A stretch of DNA of 64,000 nucleotides from an uncultured Dehalococcoidia bacterium. GTDB taxonomy: Bacteria > Chloroflexota > Dehalococcoidia > Lucifugimonadales > UBA3495. The notes under the pieces were generated by a model. That model saw only the letters and a program-made list of their open reading frames with translations. It was not told the origin of the DNA and ran no database searches. Positions 16,752-25,489 of this stretch are shown piece after piece. Position 1 is the first letter of the stretch. Every line of letters starts with the position of its first letter. Position numbers and translations under genes: made by a program. The stretch lies in the NCBI GenBank assembly GCA_951813535.1, contig OX638345.1:3402608-3466607 (forward strand), read 5' to 3'.

Positions 16752-17081
16752 CTACTTTTCCTCGGCTTCGCCCAGTGCGTCGGTGTAGGCGAGATCGAGG
16801 CAGATTTGCAGTGACTCACTGAACGCGCCGGAATTGTCGATGTACTGACGAGCGCGGTCCATGAAGAATGCCTGCTGCCGCTCGTTCAGGTCCGGGCAAT
16901 CGTCAAGGTAGATTTTCAAATCCTCGTCCGTGATCCGATAGATGTACTGGCAGCGCTGGGTAAGCTCCTCGGCCAGGCTGCGGAGCGGTTCGGGAACGTC
17001 GCAGGCTCGACCGAGCTTGGTGACTTCAATCGCGCACCGGATTTCCGGCACGGTGAATTGGGGCTCTTGCGTTGCGGTCAT
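16752..17081 (-). CDS. Small acidic protein of unknown function
   Basis: A textbook AGGAGGAATACC lies before ATG 17081, so the longer frame to 17201 is not used. The 109-residue product is acidic and helical (EPLRSLAEELTQRCQYIYRI, DLNERQQAFFMDRARQYI). Within the element's right part it is the only leftward gene after 14.4 kb. Small acidic proteins on mobile elements can be DNA mimics or anti-defence factors, but nothing here proves that. Confidence 0.6.
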   Translation of the reverse strand: MTATQEPQFTVPEIRCAIEVTKLGRACDVPEPLRSLAEELTQRCQYIYRITDEDLKIYLDDCPDLNERQQAFFMDRARQYIDNSGAFSESLQICLDLAYTDALGEAEEK

Positions 17082-17254
17082 GGTATTCCTCCTGTGGATG
17101 GGGTAATCCCAGGAAATACCAGCGCGGATAAACGCGTCAATTATGGTGACGGTTGCGGCGCGGAAAGGCCGGCATGTACTATCGATGGAAAGTCGCATCA
17201 CACAGTTGTGGGCCGGTCACAGCACGACCGACCCACGGCGCAAAGGAGCCCATC

Positions 17255-17608
17255 ATGAAAGCGTCTTTGCAGGTGCAAGCACAAACGACAGACGACGCCC
17301 TGACAAGCCTACTCATTCCGCCCATACCTCTGGTTCACACCCGAATGAACGGGCAGGCCGGTCCGTTGGACTTCACGGTGGAAGCTGGAAATGGTCCGGA
17401 GACGGCGACGTTCAGCGTGTCTATAGAAGACGTTCCCGACAGTGATGCAGCCTCCGATGCCAACCATCGAACGGTCGCGGACGCCGTGGCCGTGTACAAA
17501 CTGAATCGGGACCATCCGCGCACCCACCGTGCTCCGTCAAAATCCACGCTCAAACCGTCGAGAGAGCACAAAGCCACATCGCGGAGGGGCAGGGGAACAT
17601 ATCCGTGA
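17255..17608 (+). CDS. Unknown 117-residue protein with basic tail
   Basis: AAAGGAGCCCATC precedes ATG 17255. The first 80 residues look like a small beta-rich domain (GPLDFTVEAGNGPETATFSVSI), followed by a strongly basic tail (THRAPSKSTLKPSREHKATS). The tail suggests nucleic-acid binding. No family was recognised. Confidence 0.5.
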   Translation: MKASLQVQAQTTDDALTSLLIPPIPLVHTRMNGQAGPLDFTVEAGNGPETATFSVSIEDVPDSDAASDANHRTVADAVAVYKLNRDHPRTHRAPSKSTLKPSREHKATSRRGRGTYP

Positions 17609-17656
17609 GGCTAACGAGCGGGGGTAAGTCTCACACATTCAATCAAGGAGGTTTCA

Positions 17657-17956
17657 ATGGCAACCCAAGGTCAACGTGCTAGGCGTTATCAAATCCAATT
17701 GGACATGATCGGCATCCGACGCGGAGATAAGTTGAGGCTCATCGACCGCCCGGATCAGACCTGTGTCGTCATAGACCCACGCGACCGAGATGCTAGAGTT
17801 GTGCATCGTGGTGAGGTCAAGTCACTATCGGCGGCGTGCAATGACGCATACGGGTATGGACAGAACGATCCCGAATCCAAATGGAGTTACAAAGGAGATA
17901 CGCTCATCGCGATCCGGGAACGTTTTGAGGCTTACCATCGTGGGTACGATCTGTAA
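17657..17956 (+). CDS. Small protein, possible RAMA/DUF4357-like domain
   Basis: CAAGGAGGTTTCA supports ATG 17657. The 99 residues contain GIRRGDKLRLIDRPDQTCVV, then VVHRGEVKSLSAACNDAYG and a Trp-containing KWSYKGDTLIAI. This order recalls RAMA-type modules found with DNA methylases: a strand pair, a short (S)LSxAA helix and a W-x-x-(K/R)G turn. The resemblance is weak and by eye only. It would fit with the methyltransferase-like gene at 11952 on the same element. Confidence 0.5.
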   Translation: MATQGQRARRYQIQLDMIGIRRGDKLRLIDRPDQTCVVIDPRDRDARVVHRGEVKSLSAACNDAYGYGQNDPESKWSYKGDTLIAIRERFEAYHRGYDL

Positions 17957-18070
17957 AAATACGCGTTCCCGTTGACATCACTGCCCGCAACGGTTTGAAT
18001 CGGATATAGCGGACGGCCCAGGCACCGCAAATACCTGGGCCGAAACAGCCGCTGTTTGGAGGTAGCCTTG

Positions 18071-18313
18071 ATGTACAGGAACGCCATGAAAGCTGCTGAG
18101 CGACTGCGCGATCTACTCCAAACGCCACCGTCTAAATCAGGCAAGCCTGCTCATCTCCCCCATATCGATTTGAGCGACCTCATCCCCACTGAGGATGCAA
18201 GTTCGCAACATCTGCCTAAGTGCCACAGTACGCCGCGCCGTGACCTATGGAAGCCGGCCAAATACCGAGCTGGCAAACATGGGCGCGGCCACAAAAACAT
18301 GCTCACCCATTAA
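18071..18313 (+). CDS. Unknown 80-residue basic protein
   Basis: TTTGGAGGTAGCCTTG gives a strong ribosome-binding site for ATG 18071. The sequence starts MYRNAMKAAERLRDLLQTPP and is rich in His, Lys and Pro near the end. No function was recognised. Confidence 0.5.
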   Translation: MYRNAMKAAERLRDLLQTPPSKSGKPAHLPHIDLSDLIPTEDASSQHLPKCHSTPRRDLWKPAKYRAGKHGRGHKNMLTH

Positions 18314-18336
18314 GTCTCACGCTCGGAGGAACGAAC

Positions 18337-18591
18337 ATGATGCTCAACCCAGAAACCGGAATTTACGGTGATAACCCGGGGTGGCCCCTGCATATTCTCA
18401 AACCTGCTCCAATGCAGGAAGGATCGCAAATGTCTGGAATATTTGTCCAGCACTGCGCGACGTCATATGCCCAACCCAATACCACGGACCCCGACGTGTT
18501 CGCGGCGGCTATGGATCGCGGCAGATTGGTATGTGAGCGGTGCGTGGCTTGGCTAACGGAGCAAGGAAAATTGCCAGCGCCAACAGGCTGA
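18337..18591 (+). CDS. Unknown 84-residue protein with a CxxC pair
   Basis: GCTCGGAGGAACGAAC precedes tandem ATGs at 18337 and 18340. The product carries VCERCVAWLTEQG near the C-terminus and another Cys upstream (VQHCATSYAQ), possibly a small metal site. No family was recognised. Confidence 0.5.
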   Translation: MMLNPETGIYGDNPGWPLHILKPAPMQEGSQMSGIFVQHCATSYAQPNTTDPDVFAAAMDRGRLVCERCVAWLTEQGKLPAPTG

Positions 18592-18723
18592 CGGAGACCG
18601 TTCCCCAATTTTGATCTCGCCAAAGTTGCGAGTGAGGTGGATGGAGTGACTTGGCGACGCCCGTGTGTGGGTGTACGGTGGTGGCGTACTCTAGTCATCG
18701 TCGGCGCGAATGCCACCTGTTGT

Positions 18724-18729
18724 TATAAT
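18724..18729 (+). promoter_or_regulatory. Candidate -10 box (TATAAT)
   Basis: A perfect TATAAT lies 20 bp upstream of ATG 18750. No convincing -35 is visible at 16-18 bp. A start so close to the gene would leave only a short leader carrying GGGGGCGAG. Confidence 0.4.
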
Positions 18730-18749
18730 GGGGACAGGGGGCGAGCATC

Positions 18750-19031
18750 ATGGCGGACGACACGAGGGGTTGGTTTTTCACAGCCACTTTGACGACAAAA
18801 CCAGACGGTACGGCGATTAAGGAAACACGAGCTGGGGGCAGGCCGGCCATGATACTTTCAGTGGGATTCGTATTGCTTCTCACCTACTTGGTTTGGATGA
18901 TATTTGCTGATAAACCACCAATATGGTTATCCACTAGTGGTATGTTTGCAATATTCATTATCATCAGCGGGTTTGCGTATTTGACGGAACGAGAACATCG
19001 ACTGAGCATTTCGAAACGAAAGGACGAATAA
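18750..19031 (+). CDS. Small two-TM membrane protein
   Basis: The protein has 93 residues. A soluble N-terminal part (WFFTATLTTKPDGTAIKETR) is followed by two helices (ILSVGFVLLLTYLVWMIF and MFAIFIIISGFAYL) and a basic tail SISKRKDE. It is the fourth small membrane protein on this element. Function is unknown. Confidence 0.55.
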   Translation: MADDTRGWFFTATLTTKPDGTAIKETRAGGRPAMILSVGFVLLLTYLVWMIFADKPPIWLSTSGMFAIFIIISGFAYLTEREHRLSISKRKDE

Positions 19032-19076
19032 AGAGGGGCACCAAATCGTGGTCAGACAGCACCGGAGGTAAACCGA

Positions 19077-19400
19077 ATGCCAGGCACATATCACATACTC
19101 CCCGCCAATGCTCGGTACACGAAGGTGCGGGTTCCTTGCTACGAGACTGGGCGATTCCACCGGCATAAATTCTGCGAAGTCGAACGTGCAATAGCGTTGT
19201 GCGGGGCGACTGTCGAGGGTGGCAGAGAGGACGGCTGCAACATCATCATAGCCGATCCCAATTGGGATAAGGACTGGTGCCACAAATGCGTTGGTATGGT
19301 GCCGTGGGTTGAATCAGCCAGAGAGATTTGGCAAGAACGGCACGGCATAGAAACCACCAACATCGAGGATTGGGAAAAGGCGGCGCGGCCCGAAGTGTGA
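19077..19400 (+). CDS. Unknown Cys-rich 107-residue protein
   Basis: ACCGGAGGTAAACCGA supports ATG 19077. Cys residues occur in VPCYETGRFHRHKFCEVERA, ALCGA and WCHKCVGMVPW, suggesting a zinc-stabilised fold. It is the last gene before the right end of the element, 120 bp away. No family was recognised. Confidence 0.55.
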   Translation: MPGTYHILPANARYTKVRVPCYETGRFHRHKFCEVERAIALCGATVEGGREDGCNIIIADPNWDKDWCHKCVGMVPWVESAREIWQERHGIETTNIEDWEKAARPEV

Positions 19401-19520
19401 TTAGAGCCCTGCTTTCTCGCGTTCTTGGATTGCGCTGACCCCCAGTCATTACCCCAGCATTAGCCATGGCCCCAACCGCTGCCCACGCCTCAGCCCCTGC
19501 CCGTGTGTGCCCTGGGTGTA

Positions 19521-19542
19521 TCTAGCGGGCTATATAGGCCCC
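19521..19542 (-). repeat. Right terminal inverted repeat of the IS1595-type element
   Basis: The reverse complement begins GGGGCCTATATA and matches 9225-9246 at 21 of 22 positions. Its inner part supplies the stop codon (TAG) that ends the truncated host frame at 19522. Confidence 0.92.
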
Positions 19543-22500
19543 GCTCGGGCCGGGTTCGCCCGGATCAGGGAACCTGCGGCGCAATTCGCCGAACCGGATC
19601 GAGGCCGGGTGCGATAGACGAGATTGATCAACAGTTCTGAGGAGTTCAAACTGCGTTGATCCTCGGTACCGAACCCCTTCCGGCATCATCTCGAACGGAG
19701 TGTAATGGTGGAGTATCGCCTGCTCCAGAGTGGCCAGCCTTGCGTCCGAACAGTGAGGTGTCACGGCTTGGATCAGCTTGGCGATCGCCCATCTGGCCCG
19801 GCTGGGATAACGGCCGCCAAATCTAGTGAGGGCATCGGCGACGTAATCCGCTGCTTCATCAGCAAACGCTTCTCCATTTGCTTGATACCCTCGGGCAAGC
19901 AAGAAATGGATGGTCTCGAAACCGGACGCCTGAAACTGTCCTGCGAGCTGCCTGAATGCATCGGGATCGTTTTTTGCCAGCCAACGTATAGATGACTCCA
20001 TGGACAGCAAAAATATGTCGCCGAAGCCGTGCCCATTGGCGTAGTACTCTGGATGCCAGACCGGGTCGCGCCAAGGCGGATCTTTACTCTGGTCTGCGCT
20101 GTTCTGGATGACGTTGAAAACGACAGGCAACAACAGATTGATAAACGTACGCGGTGCTCCGTTTGAGGCCTGTTGCACACCAAGTGCGTCGCTGCTGGAT
20201 GGACCTGTCATCATGTCGAACGGATTCGTGCCGCCGCCCGCCAGGGTTCTGGCCAACAAACGGTCGCAGCAGGCGACGATGAGTTCGCAGGCCCACCGCG
20301 CGTTCTTGTCAGCCAGCGTGCGTGTGGCATGCCAAAGTCCTGAGGAACCGTCTCGATCTATGAGAGTGTCATCGGCTGCACCGGTATTGACCAACGCCAG
20401 GCAGAGGTCAAATAATTGCCGGCTCGTCTCGAGATCCGCAAACAACATCGTCGACAAAAGGTGCTGGTTCCATGACGCCGAGCGCCCCAGAAAGGGAGCG
20501 AGTAATTGCGCCACTCGGTCGGGGCAACTACGCAGGGCACCCAGCATCAGCCACATCGACCGATTGGCTAAAGTGTCTTCGCTTGCGTTCAACCAGCGAT
20601 CCAATACGCCGATGGTGTCCAGCAGGTCGAACCAGGGTGCAGAACCATGAATCGAACGCACCACGTGATCGGACAACTCCGACGCCAACGAAGGTTCGAG
20701 AAGGCGCCATTCTTCCTCGGTTGGGTCGTCCAGGGCTCCCATCAGCGATATCACGATGGCCTTGAGGTGGGGCCGAATGCCACCGCCGTTGAGAATGGCA
20801 TCGATGTCGCGCAGAACATCTCCAGGAGCCCCGTCTCGGCGGTGCAAAAGGACCTGTCTGACTTGGGAACGCACGAAGAGGCTCTGCTCGCGAGAGAGAA
20901 TGTAGGCCGCTAGATTTTCTCCGGTCGCCTCCATACGCCGGGCGAAAGCGTAGTCCAGGAAGCTCTCGTGGAAGAAGGAAACCCGCGACCCGTCGCGCAC
21001 CAGGATGTTCTCCGATGCCAAGACCGCCATGGCGTCCGCGTGGTCATCCAGCAGGGATTCCGGAACGAAGAGCAACTCACGGTCGGTCATCTGATTGACC
21101 ACCAGGTCGACCACTTCGCGCATTTGACCGGGGGACACTCCGCGGGATTGGAGCGTCTGCTGTTTGTGACGCCAGAACGCGTCGTACAGGTCTTTGGTGG
21201 TCTGCAAAACACTGGTATCAACCGAGCCGCCTTTGGCCACCTCTGCTAGAAGGTGCATATGCAAGGGGAGCGAGAGGAGGTCGATCTGTTTGGCACTGAA
21301 CTGGTCCGGATCAAAACCCAAGCGAACCAACAGGGAACGCACAGTCTCAGCGTCGAACGATTCAACCTGAAATTCCTGGGCGATCCCGTTCTCACCGACC
21401 AGATCTCGGAGCCTGATATCGTTTTCCACATCGAACTTGCGGCAGGCGCTGAGCACCCTCATGTTGGGATGTTGGCGAGCTTCCTCCAGCATTGCGCCGA
21501 TGCAGTCGAAAAACTGGGGGTTTCTCCCCGACGCCATGCTGACGGCGTCGAGCTGGTCGATTACCAACAGACAACCCTGCCCCTGTGCCACCGCTGCAAG
21601 GGTTCGCACCGGGGACGCTGGTAGTCCCATATGTTTGCCCAACGCTTCTGGCCGCTCGGCCGGCTCCAATCGGTCGACCCGTAAGGCTAGCATAGGCAGT
21701 TGCATGATCTGCGCGTCATCCAAAACCTGGGCGATGACGGACGTCTTCCCGACTCCTGCTGTACCGGTGACCAGCGCGGCCTTGCGCGTATGTTCATCAT
21801 TAAAATAACCCACCAATTGCCGTGTCTCGTGTCGGAGAATGCTATTCCCGCCGATGCCCTGAGACTGTATGCCCGCCCGGTAGGTCAGGTTCAGTTCGGC
21901 AATCGCGTTGGCCACCTGATCGTCATCGGCCCAAGTCTGCCGGCGGAAGCCCCGCTGACGAAGGTGCTGCCAGATGTCTTCCGCCGTCAACGTTTGATGG
22001 ATCTGGTTCAGCACGAATTGAGCCAGGACGTCTGCCGCGTTGGCGGGGTCGCCGTCCAATAGCATACCCAGCTTGGCGTGAGCCAGTTCTCCAAGTTCCC
22101 TCTCACCGATGGTCACAACTTGGACCCGCTTGAGGCGCGCGTATGATTCCTCATTGCTGGCGGACCCCCACCGTGCGTGCAGGTCATTGAAATTCTTAGA
22201 CCATTCATCAGATGCCAAAAAACCGTTCTTGAACTCCTCCCACGATGGCGCAGCTCGAGCTCGTGCAGTGAGCTCGTCAAGGGGATGGGCGGCATGCGTA
22301 GATACGAACACGGTTTCCGCAGTCTGGTCGTTCAGCTTCCGGTAGAAGTGCTCGAGGACTTCCTCTACCTGCAATGCCCTCAAGGACCAGTATCCGCGAC
22401 CGGTCCGCTGGCGCTTCACCTGGTGATATGCAGTCCCCGACGGCTGTGTGACGGTAAACTCCACCCCTTGTCCATCGTCACCGACGGGTTCGAGAGAAAT

Positions 22501-22602
22501 GGATCCGGCTTCTTCACTCAAAACCCGCGCCATGTTGACGACGGTCCAGAGAAGCTCGTATCGATTGCCAGATTTATCGCTGGCTCCACCGGGTAAAGGC
22601 AT
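19522..22602 (-). pseudogene. Cap4-nuclease/STAND NTPase (Avs-like), front part, truncated by the insertion
   Basis: The frame is open from 22824, but MPLPGGASDKSGNRYELLWT at 22602 matches how Cap4 domains begin and the upstream 74 residues look non-conserved. Numbered from there, the nuclease shows GVEFTV (Glu48) and YHQVKRQ (Lys63). The P-loop is ALVTGTAGVGKT (about 276-287) and the Walker B CLLVIDQLDA (about 344-353), followed by helical repeats. The last host codon is Ser at 19543; the final six residues come from the element's end. Avs proteins degrade DNA when they sense a phage protein. This copy lacks the distal sensor half (7825-9216). TATAAA sits 15 bp before ATG 22602. Confidence 0.88.
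19543..19550. repeat. Right 8-bp target-site duplication (GCTCGGGC)
   Basis: This is identical to 9217-9224. It encodes part of Pro-Ser in the host gene, which lets the two gene halves be joined in frame. Confidence 0.93.
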
Positions 22603-22824
22603 GGGTTTTGTGTTTATACCGGACGGCCACGCGCCTGGCATATGCGGGAACGCAGATGTGTTGTGTTCACCAATTACGGGTCTGGCCTCAACCGTGCCGG
22701 CAAGTGTGTGGTCCGTCAACCAGGCGTTTCCATCGAACGGGACATGCGAACCCGCGTGAACTGGGACTGGCCCCGGACTATCGCGGCGGGCTGGACGCTG
22801 GCCTCCGCCATCCTGGGACGGCAT

Positions 22825-23081
22825 GGCCCAAGTGGGAGATATAAACCCGGGGACATTATACTCGTGCCCGTTATTTTGAGCTCGTCAACCCGCCGCTCGG
22901 CCCGCTCGTGGTGGCGTGGTCAGCGCCGTCACGGTCGCATGGGTTAGCATCCCACACCGACGGAACCTCGGTGCGTGGTCAGCCCTGAAGGAGCGCCGAC
23001 ACCGGTGACTGATCAGGCCAAGTGAGGGCAGCTGCGTCCTTGCCGAGGTTGGCGAGCGGCGACGGACAAGGAGGCATCATC
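22825..23081. other. Divergent intergenic region
   Basis: The region separates the leftward STAND gene from the rightward membrane/DUF2235 pair. A TATAAT-like box reads leftward at about 22856-22861. Nothing coding was recognised. Confidence 0.4.
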
Positions 23082-23309
23082 ATGGCAGAGGAAACAGGGA
23101 AACGCCGTTGGTTTACGCCCGTGCGCGTGAACCTGCTGGTCATCGCGCTCTTGATCGCGGTACTGAACGGGGGCATCGGCTACCTCGTTTATCTGGCAAT
23201 CACAACTGATGAGATATCGGAATTTGTCACCGGCGCGCTCGTGGGACTGCTGCCGGTGGGGATCACAGCGTTATCGAGCCTGGGCACGACGTTGATGAAC
23301 GACAAGTAG
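23082..23309 (+). CDS. Small two-helix membrane protein, partner of the DUF2235 gene
   Basis: ACAAGGAGGCATCATC gives a strong ribosome-binding site for ATG 23082. The 75 residues contain two hydrophobic helices (LLVIALLIAVLNGGIGYLVY and FVTGALVGLLPVGITALSSL). The DUF2235 gene begins 25 bp after its stop, so they form a two-gene unit. It may anchor or restrain the hydrolase, as immunity-like membrane partners do, but this is inference from linkage. Confidence 0.65.
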   Translation: MAEETGKRRWFTPVRVNLLVIALLIAVLNGGIGYLVYLAITTDEISEFVTGALVGLLPVGITALSSLGTTLMNDK

Positions 23310-23334
23310 CCGAACCATTGACCAGGGACGGATC

Positions 23335-24321
23335 ATGAAAAGAATTGTGGTTTGTTGCGACGGCACTCGGGGCAAGTACGACGCCCCGGACAAGAACACT
23401 AACATAGTGCGCCTGTTCGAGCGGCTGGGTCCGGATGGTCCGGAGCAGATCTCCTACTACGACCCGGGCGTTGGAACCCACAGTCCGTTGCGGAACGGAA
23501 CCATAGGTTTGCTGGACATGCTGGTCGCGTCGGCGTCCGGCATGGGGATAACCAGCGAGGGTCTGAACGGGAATGTCAGGGAAGCCTACCGATACCTCAT
23601 GGCCGGCTACGAGCCAGGGGACCAGGTCTACCTGTTTGGGTACAGCCGGGGCGCTCACACCGTGCGGGTGCTGGCCGGTATGTTGCACAAGTGCGGTCTG
23701 CTCACCAGAGGGAGCGAGAACTTGGTCCCCTACATGACCTCCATCTACCGCCGCGCGGGCAACGATGAAATCGCCGCCGGGTTCAAGCGCAGCTTCTCCC
23801 GCGAGTGCAGGCCTCACTTCATCGGCGTGTGGGACACGGTAGCCTCGGTCGGATGGGTGAGGCGGAAGCAGTTCTCCAACAACCGTCTGAACCACGACGT
23901 GTCCTATGGATACCAGGCGCTGGCCCTGGACGAAAGGCGCCACCACTTCAGGGTCTCGCAGTGGGACGAGACCGATCTGCCCGCCGGCCAGACCATCGAG
24001 CAAGTGTGGTTCTCCGGATGCCACGGAGACGTGGGAGGACAGGAATCCGACCGGCGCATCTCCGATATCACGCTGGAATGGATGCTGCGCCACGCCGAGG
24101 ACAAGGGATTGAAACTGAGACCCGACTGGAAGGAGTCTCTGAACCCCGACCATTCGGGGGAGACCCGACGCTCGGACCGGCATATATGGCGGCTGGGCGC
24201 GAAGGACCGCCAAATTCCGGATGGCGCCAAGATTCATCGGAGCGTATCGCAACGCATGGCCGACCCCGATAACGGGTACCGACCCGGCAACCTGCCAGAG
24301 TCGTACGTGGAAGTGCATTAG
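23335..24321 (+). CDS. DUF2235 alpha/beta hydrolase
   Basis: This 328-residue protein starts KRIVVCCDGTRG, the usual DUF2235 opening. The nucleophile elbow is FGYSRGAHTVR (Ser104), the acid lies in FIGVWDTVASVG (Asp167) and the His in WFSGCHGDVGG (His230), so the triad is complete. DUF2235 proteins include T6SS phospholipases of the Tle1 type and lipases linked to defence loci. Here no VgrG or PAAR gene is near, so an intracellular membrane-damaging role with its small membrane partner is more likely. CAGGGACGGATC precedes the ATG. Confidence 0.85.
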   Translation: MKRIVVCCDGTRGKYDAPDKNTNIVRLFERLGPDGPEQISYYDPGVGTHSPLRNGTIGLLDMLVASASGMGITSEGLNGNVREAYRYLMAGYEPGDQVYLFGYSRGAHTVRVLAGMLHKCGLLTRGSENLVPYMTSIYRRAGNDEIAAGFKRSFSRECRPHFIGVWDTVASVGWVRRKQFSNNRLNHDVSYGYQALALDERRHHFRVSQWDETDLPAGQTIEQVWFSGCHGDVGGQESDRRISDITLEWMLRHAEDKGLKLRPDWKESLNPDHSGETRRSDRHIWRLGAKDRQIPDGAKIHRSVSQRMADPDNGYRPGNLPESYVEVH

Positions 24322-24331
24322 GGCAGAGGAG

Positions 24332-24532
24332 GTGGTTGTCCTGAAACCGAAGTCATGGGACCAAGCCGCCGCGCGAGTAGTCGAGGCAAACCGGCATACG
24401 GTGCATGACTCACCGGTTACCAATCGCACGAGGTCCTGGCGAGAGCTGTATCACATCGTGATACAATCGAGCCGGCGCGAGCTGGACTTTCAGGCTTCCT
24501 GGAGATGGATATGCCGACGGTTGCCATCGTAG
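24332..24532 (+). CDS. Possible 66-residue protein upstream of the DUF4160 gene
   Basis: GCAGAGGAG lies close before a GTG at 24332. The frame gives VVVLKPKSWDQAAARVVEAN and SWRELYHIVIQSSRRELDF, which looks like two helices. It overlaps the start of the DUF4160 gene by 22 bp. It could equally be leader sequence. Confidence 0.3.
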   Translation: MVVLKPKSWDQAAARVVEANRHTVHDSPVTNRTRSWRELYHIVIQSSRRELDFQASWRWICRRLPS

Positions 24533-24747
24533 GCCAGTACCAATTCGTCATCCGCACCAGGGAGTTTGATTTTGAGCCGCCCCACGTCCACGTACGCGTC
24601 GGGAATGAAGACTGGGCACGGATTCTCCTGGACAACGGCGAATATTCCCACGAACCTCCGCCCGGGCATTACCGCGCGATTCTCGAGGCTTTCGACGCGC
24701 ACGCGGTCGCCATCCGGGAAGAGTGGTTCCGAATTCACGCGAGGTGA
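24511..24747 (+). CDS. DUF4160 protein
   Basis: The 78 residues include FVIRTREFDFEPPHVHVRVGN and the helix PGHYRAILEAFDAH, matching the small DUF4160 family (the conserved PPHVHV core is clear). DUF4160 genes usually pair with DUF2442 genes in a toxin-antitoxin-like arrangement; which partner is toxic is not established. GGAGATGG is spaced well for ATG 24511, although ATG 24505 is also in frame. The DUF2442 gene follows after 6 bp. Confidence 0.8.
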   Translation: MPTVAIVGQYQFVIRTREFDFEPPHVHVRVGNEDWARILLDNGEYSHEPPPGHYRAILEAFDAHAVAIREEWFRIHAR

Positions 24748-24753
24748 GGAACA

Positions 24754-25257
24754 ATGGCCACGACGCTGGTGACAAACGCCGACCGCATGATGTCGTCCGC
24801 CTCTGTGCTGGACGAGGGAATCGAGCTGACCTTCGTGGATGGATGCTCCGGCCTGATCCCGTTCCGCGACCTGCCCGAAGTTTCGGAGGGTGGCGGCCTC
24901 AAGAACCTGGAATTGCCCACGCCATATGAGATGATCCTGATCACGGTTAGAGGTGATCAGTCCGAGATCCCCTGGGACTTTGCCCGCCACTACTGCGATC
25001 CGACCTACCGGCCGCGTATAGAAGCCCAGGCCAGGCAGGCGCGCGCGAGTCTGGGTGGGCGTATCCGGGCGCGTCGTGAGGCGGCGGGTTTGACCCAGGC
25101 GGACCTTTCATCCCGCGCGGGGATCGGCAGGGTAACGCTCACCCGCATTGAGAAAGGAGAGCATAGCCCGCGAACCGAGACCCTCACAGCAATCGCACGG
25201 ACCCTGGGAGTCGAGGTTGAGGACCTGATCCTGCCGCCATCGCGTCGAAATCCATGA
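24754..25257 (+). CDS. DUF2442-XRE fusion (antitoxin-like regulator)
   Basis: The 167-residue protein has two parts. Residues 15-75 form a DUF2442 domain (IELTFVDGCSGLIPFRDLPEV, YEMILI). Residues 100-160 are an XRE helix-turn-helix (IRARREAAGLTQADLSSRAG, VTLTRIEKGEHSP, LTAIARTLGVEVEDL). A DNA-binding domain fused to the partner of a DUF4160 protein suggests autoregulation of the pair. GAGGTGAGGAACA precedes ATG 24754. Confidence 0.85.
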   Translation: MATTLVTNADRMMSSASVLDEGIELTFVDGCSGLIPFRDLPEVSEGGGLKNLELPTPYEMILITVRGDQSEIPWDFARHYCDPTYRPRIEAQARQARASLGGRIRARREAAGLTQADLSSRAGIGRVTLTRIEKGEHSPRTETLTAIARTLGVEVEDLILPPSRRNP

Positions 25258-25489
25258 CCTTCCAGCAGCACGGTTCTGAACCTGGTCCAATAAGGCAGCG
25301 GTGGTCAATACAACATCTAGAACTTGGTGATGTTTCGTACTCACTGCAACCGGGTCACGGGCCACCGGTCGCAAGAGTACTTGGCGGTCAACCTGCGGTA
25401 CCTGGGGACATAGGGGAAAGGTAGGGTGTGAATCATGACCAGAACATATCGAGTGTCCGAGGCTATGCGATTTGCTCGAGAGGGAGAGC

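Larger units (their letters stand above)
9225..19542 (+). mobile_element. 10.3-kb cargo-carrying IS1595-type transposable element
   Basis: The ends are 22-bp inverted repeats with one mismatch (GGGGCCTATATA, then C or G, then CCCGCTAGA), flanked by the perfect direct repeat GCTCGGGC. The only transposase inside is IS1595-family (10912-11943). Cargo includes a tRNA-Trp gene, a methyltransferase-like gene directly behind the transposase, several small 1-4 TM proteins, a structured RNA region, an HNH endonuclease and many small genes with strong Shine-Dalgarno sequences. The insertion splits a Cap4-STAND gene, and its precise removal restores that frame. IS1595 relatives with passenger genes are known, but 10 kb with a tRNA gene is unusually large. 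Confidence 0.9.

Noticed and set aside
22603-22824. Longer start of the Cap4-STAND gene at 22824
   Set aside because: The extra 74 residues are low in conserved character, and the Cap4 domain starts a few residues after Met at 22602.
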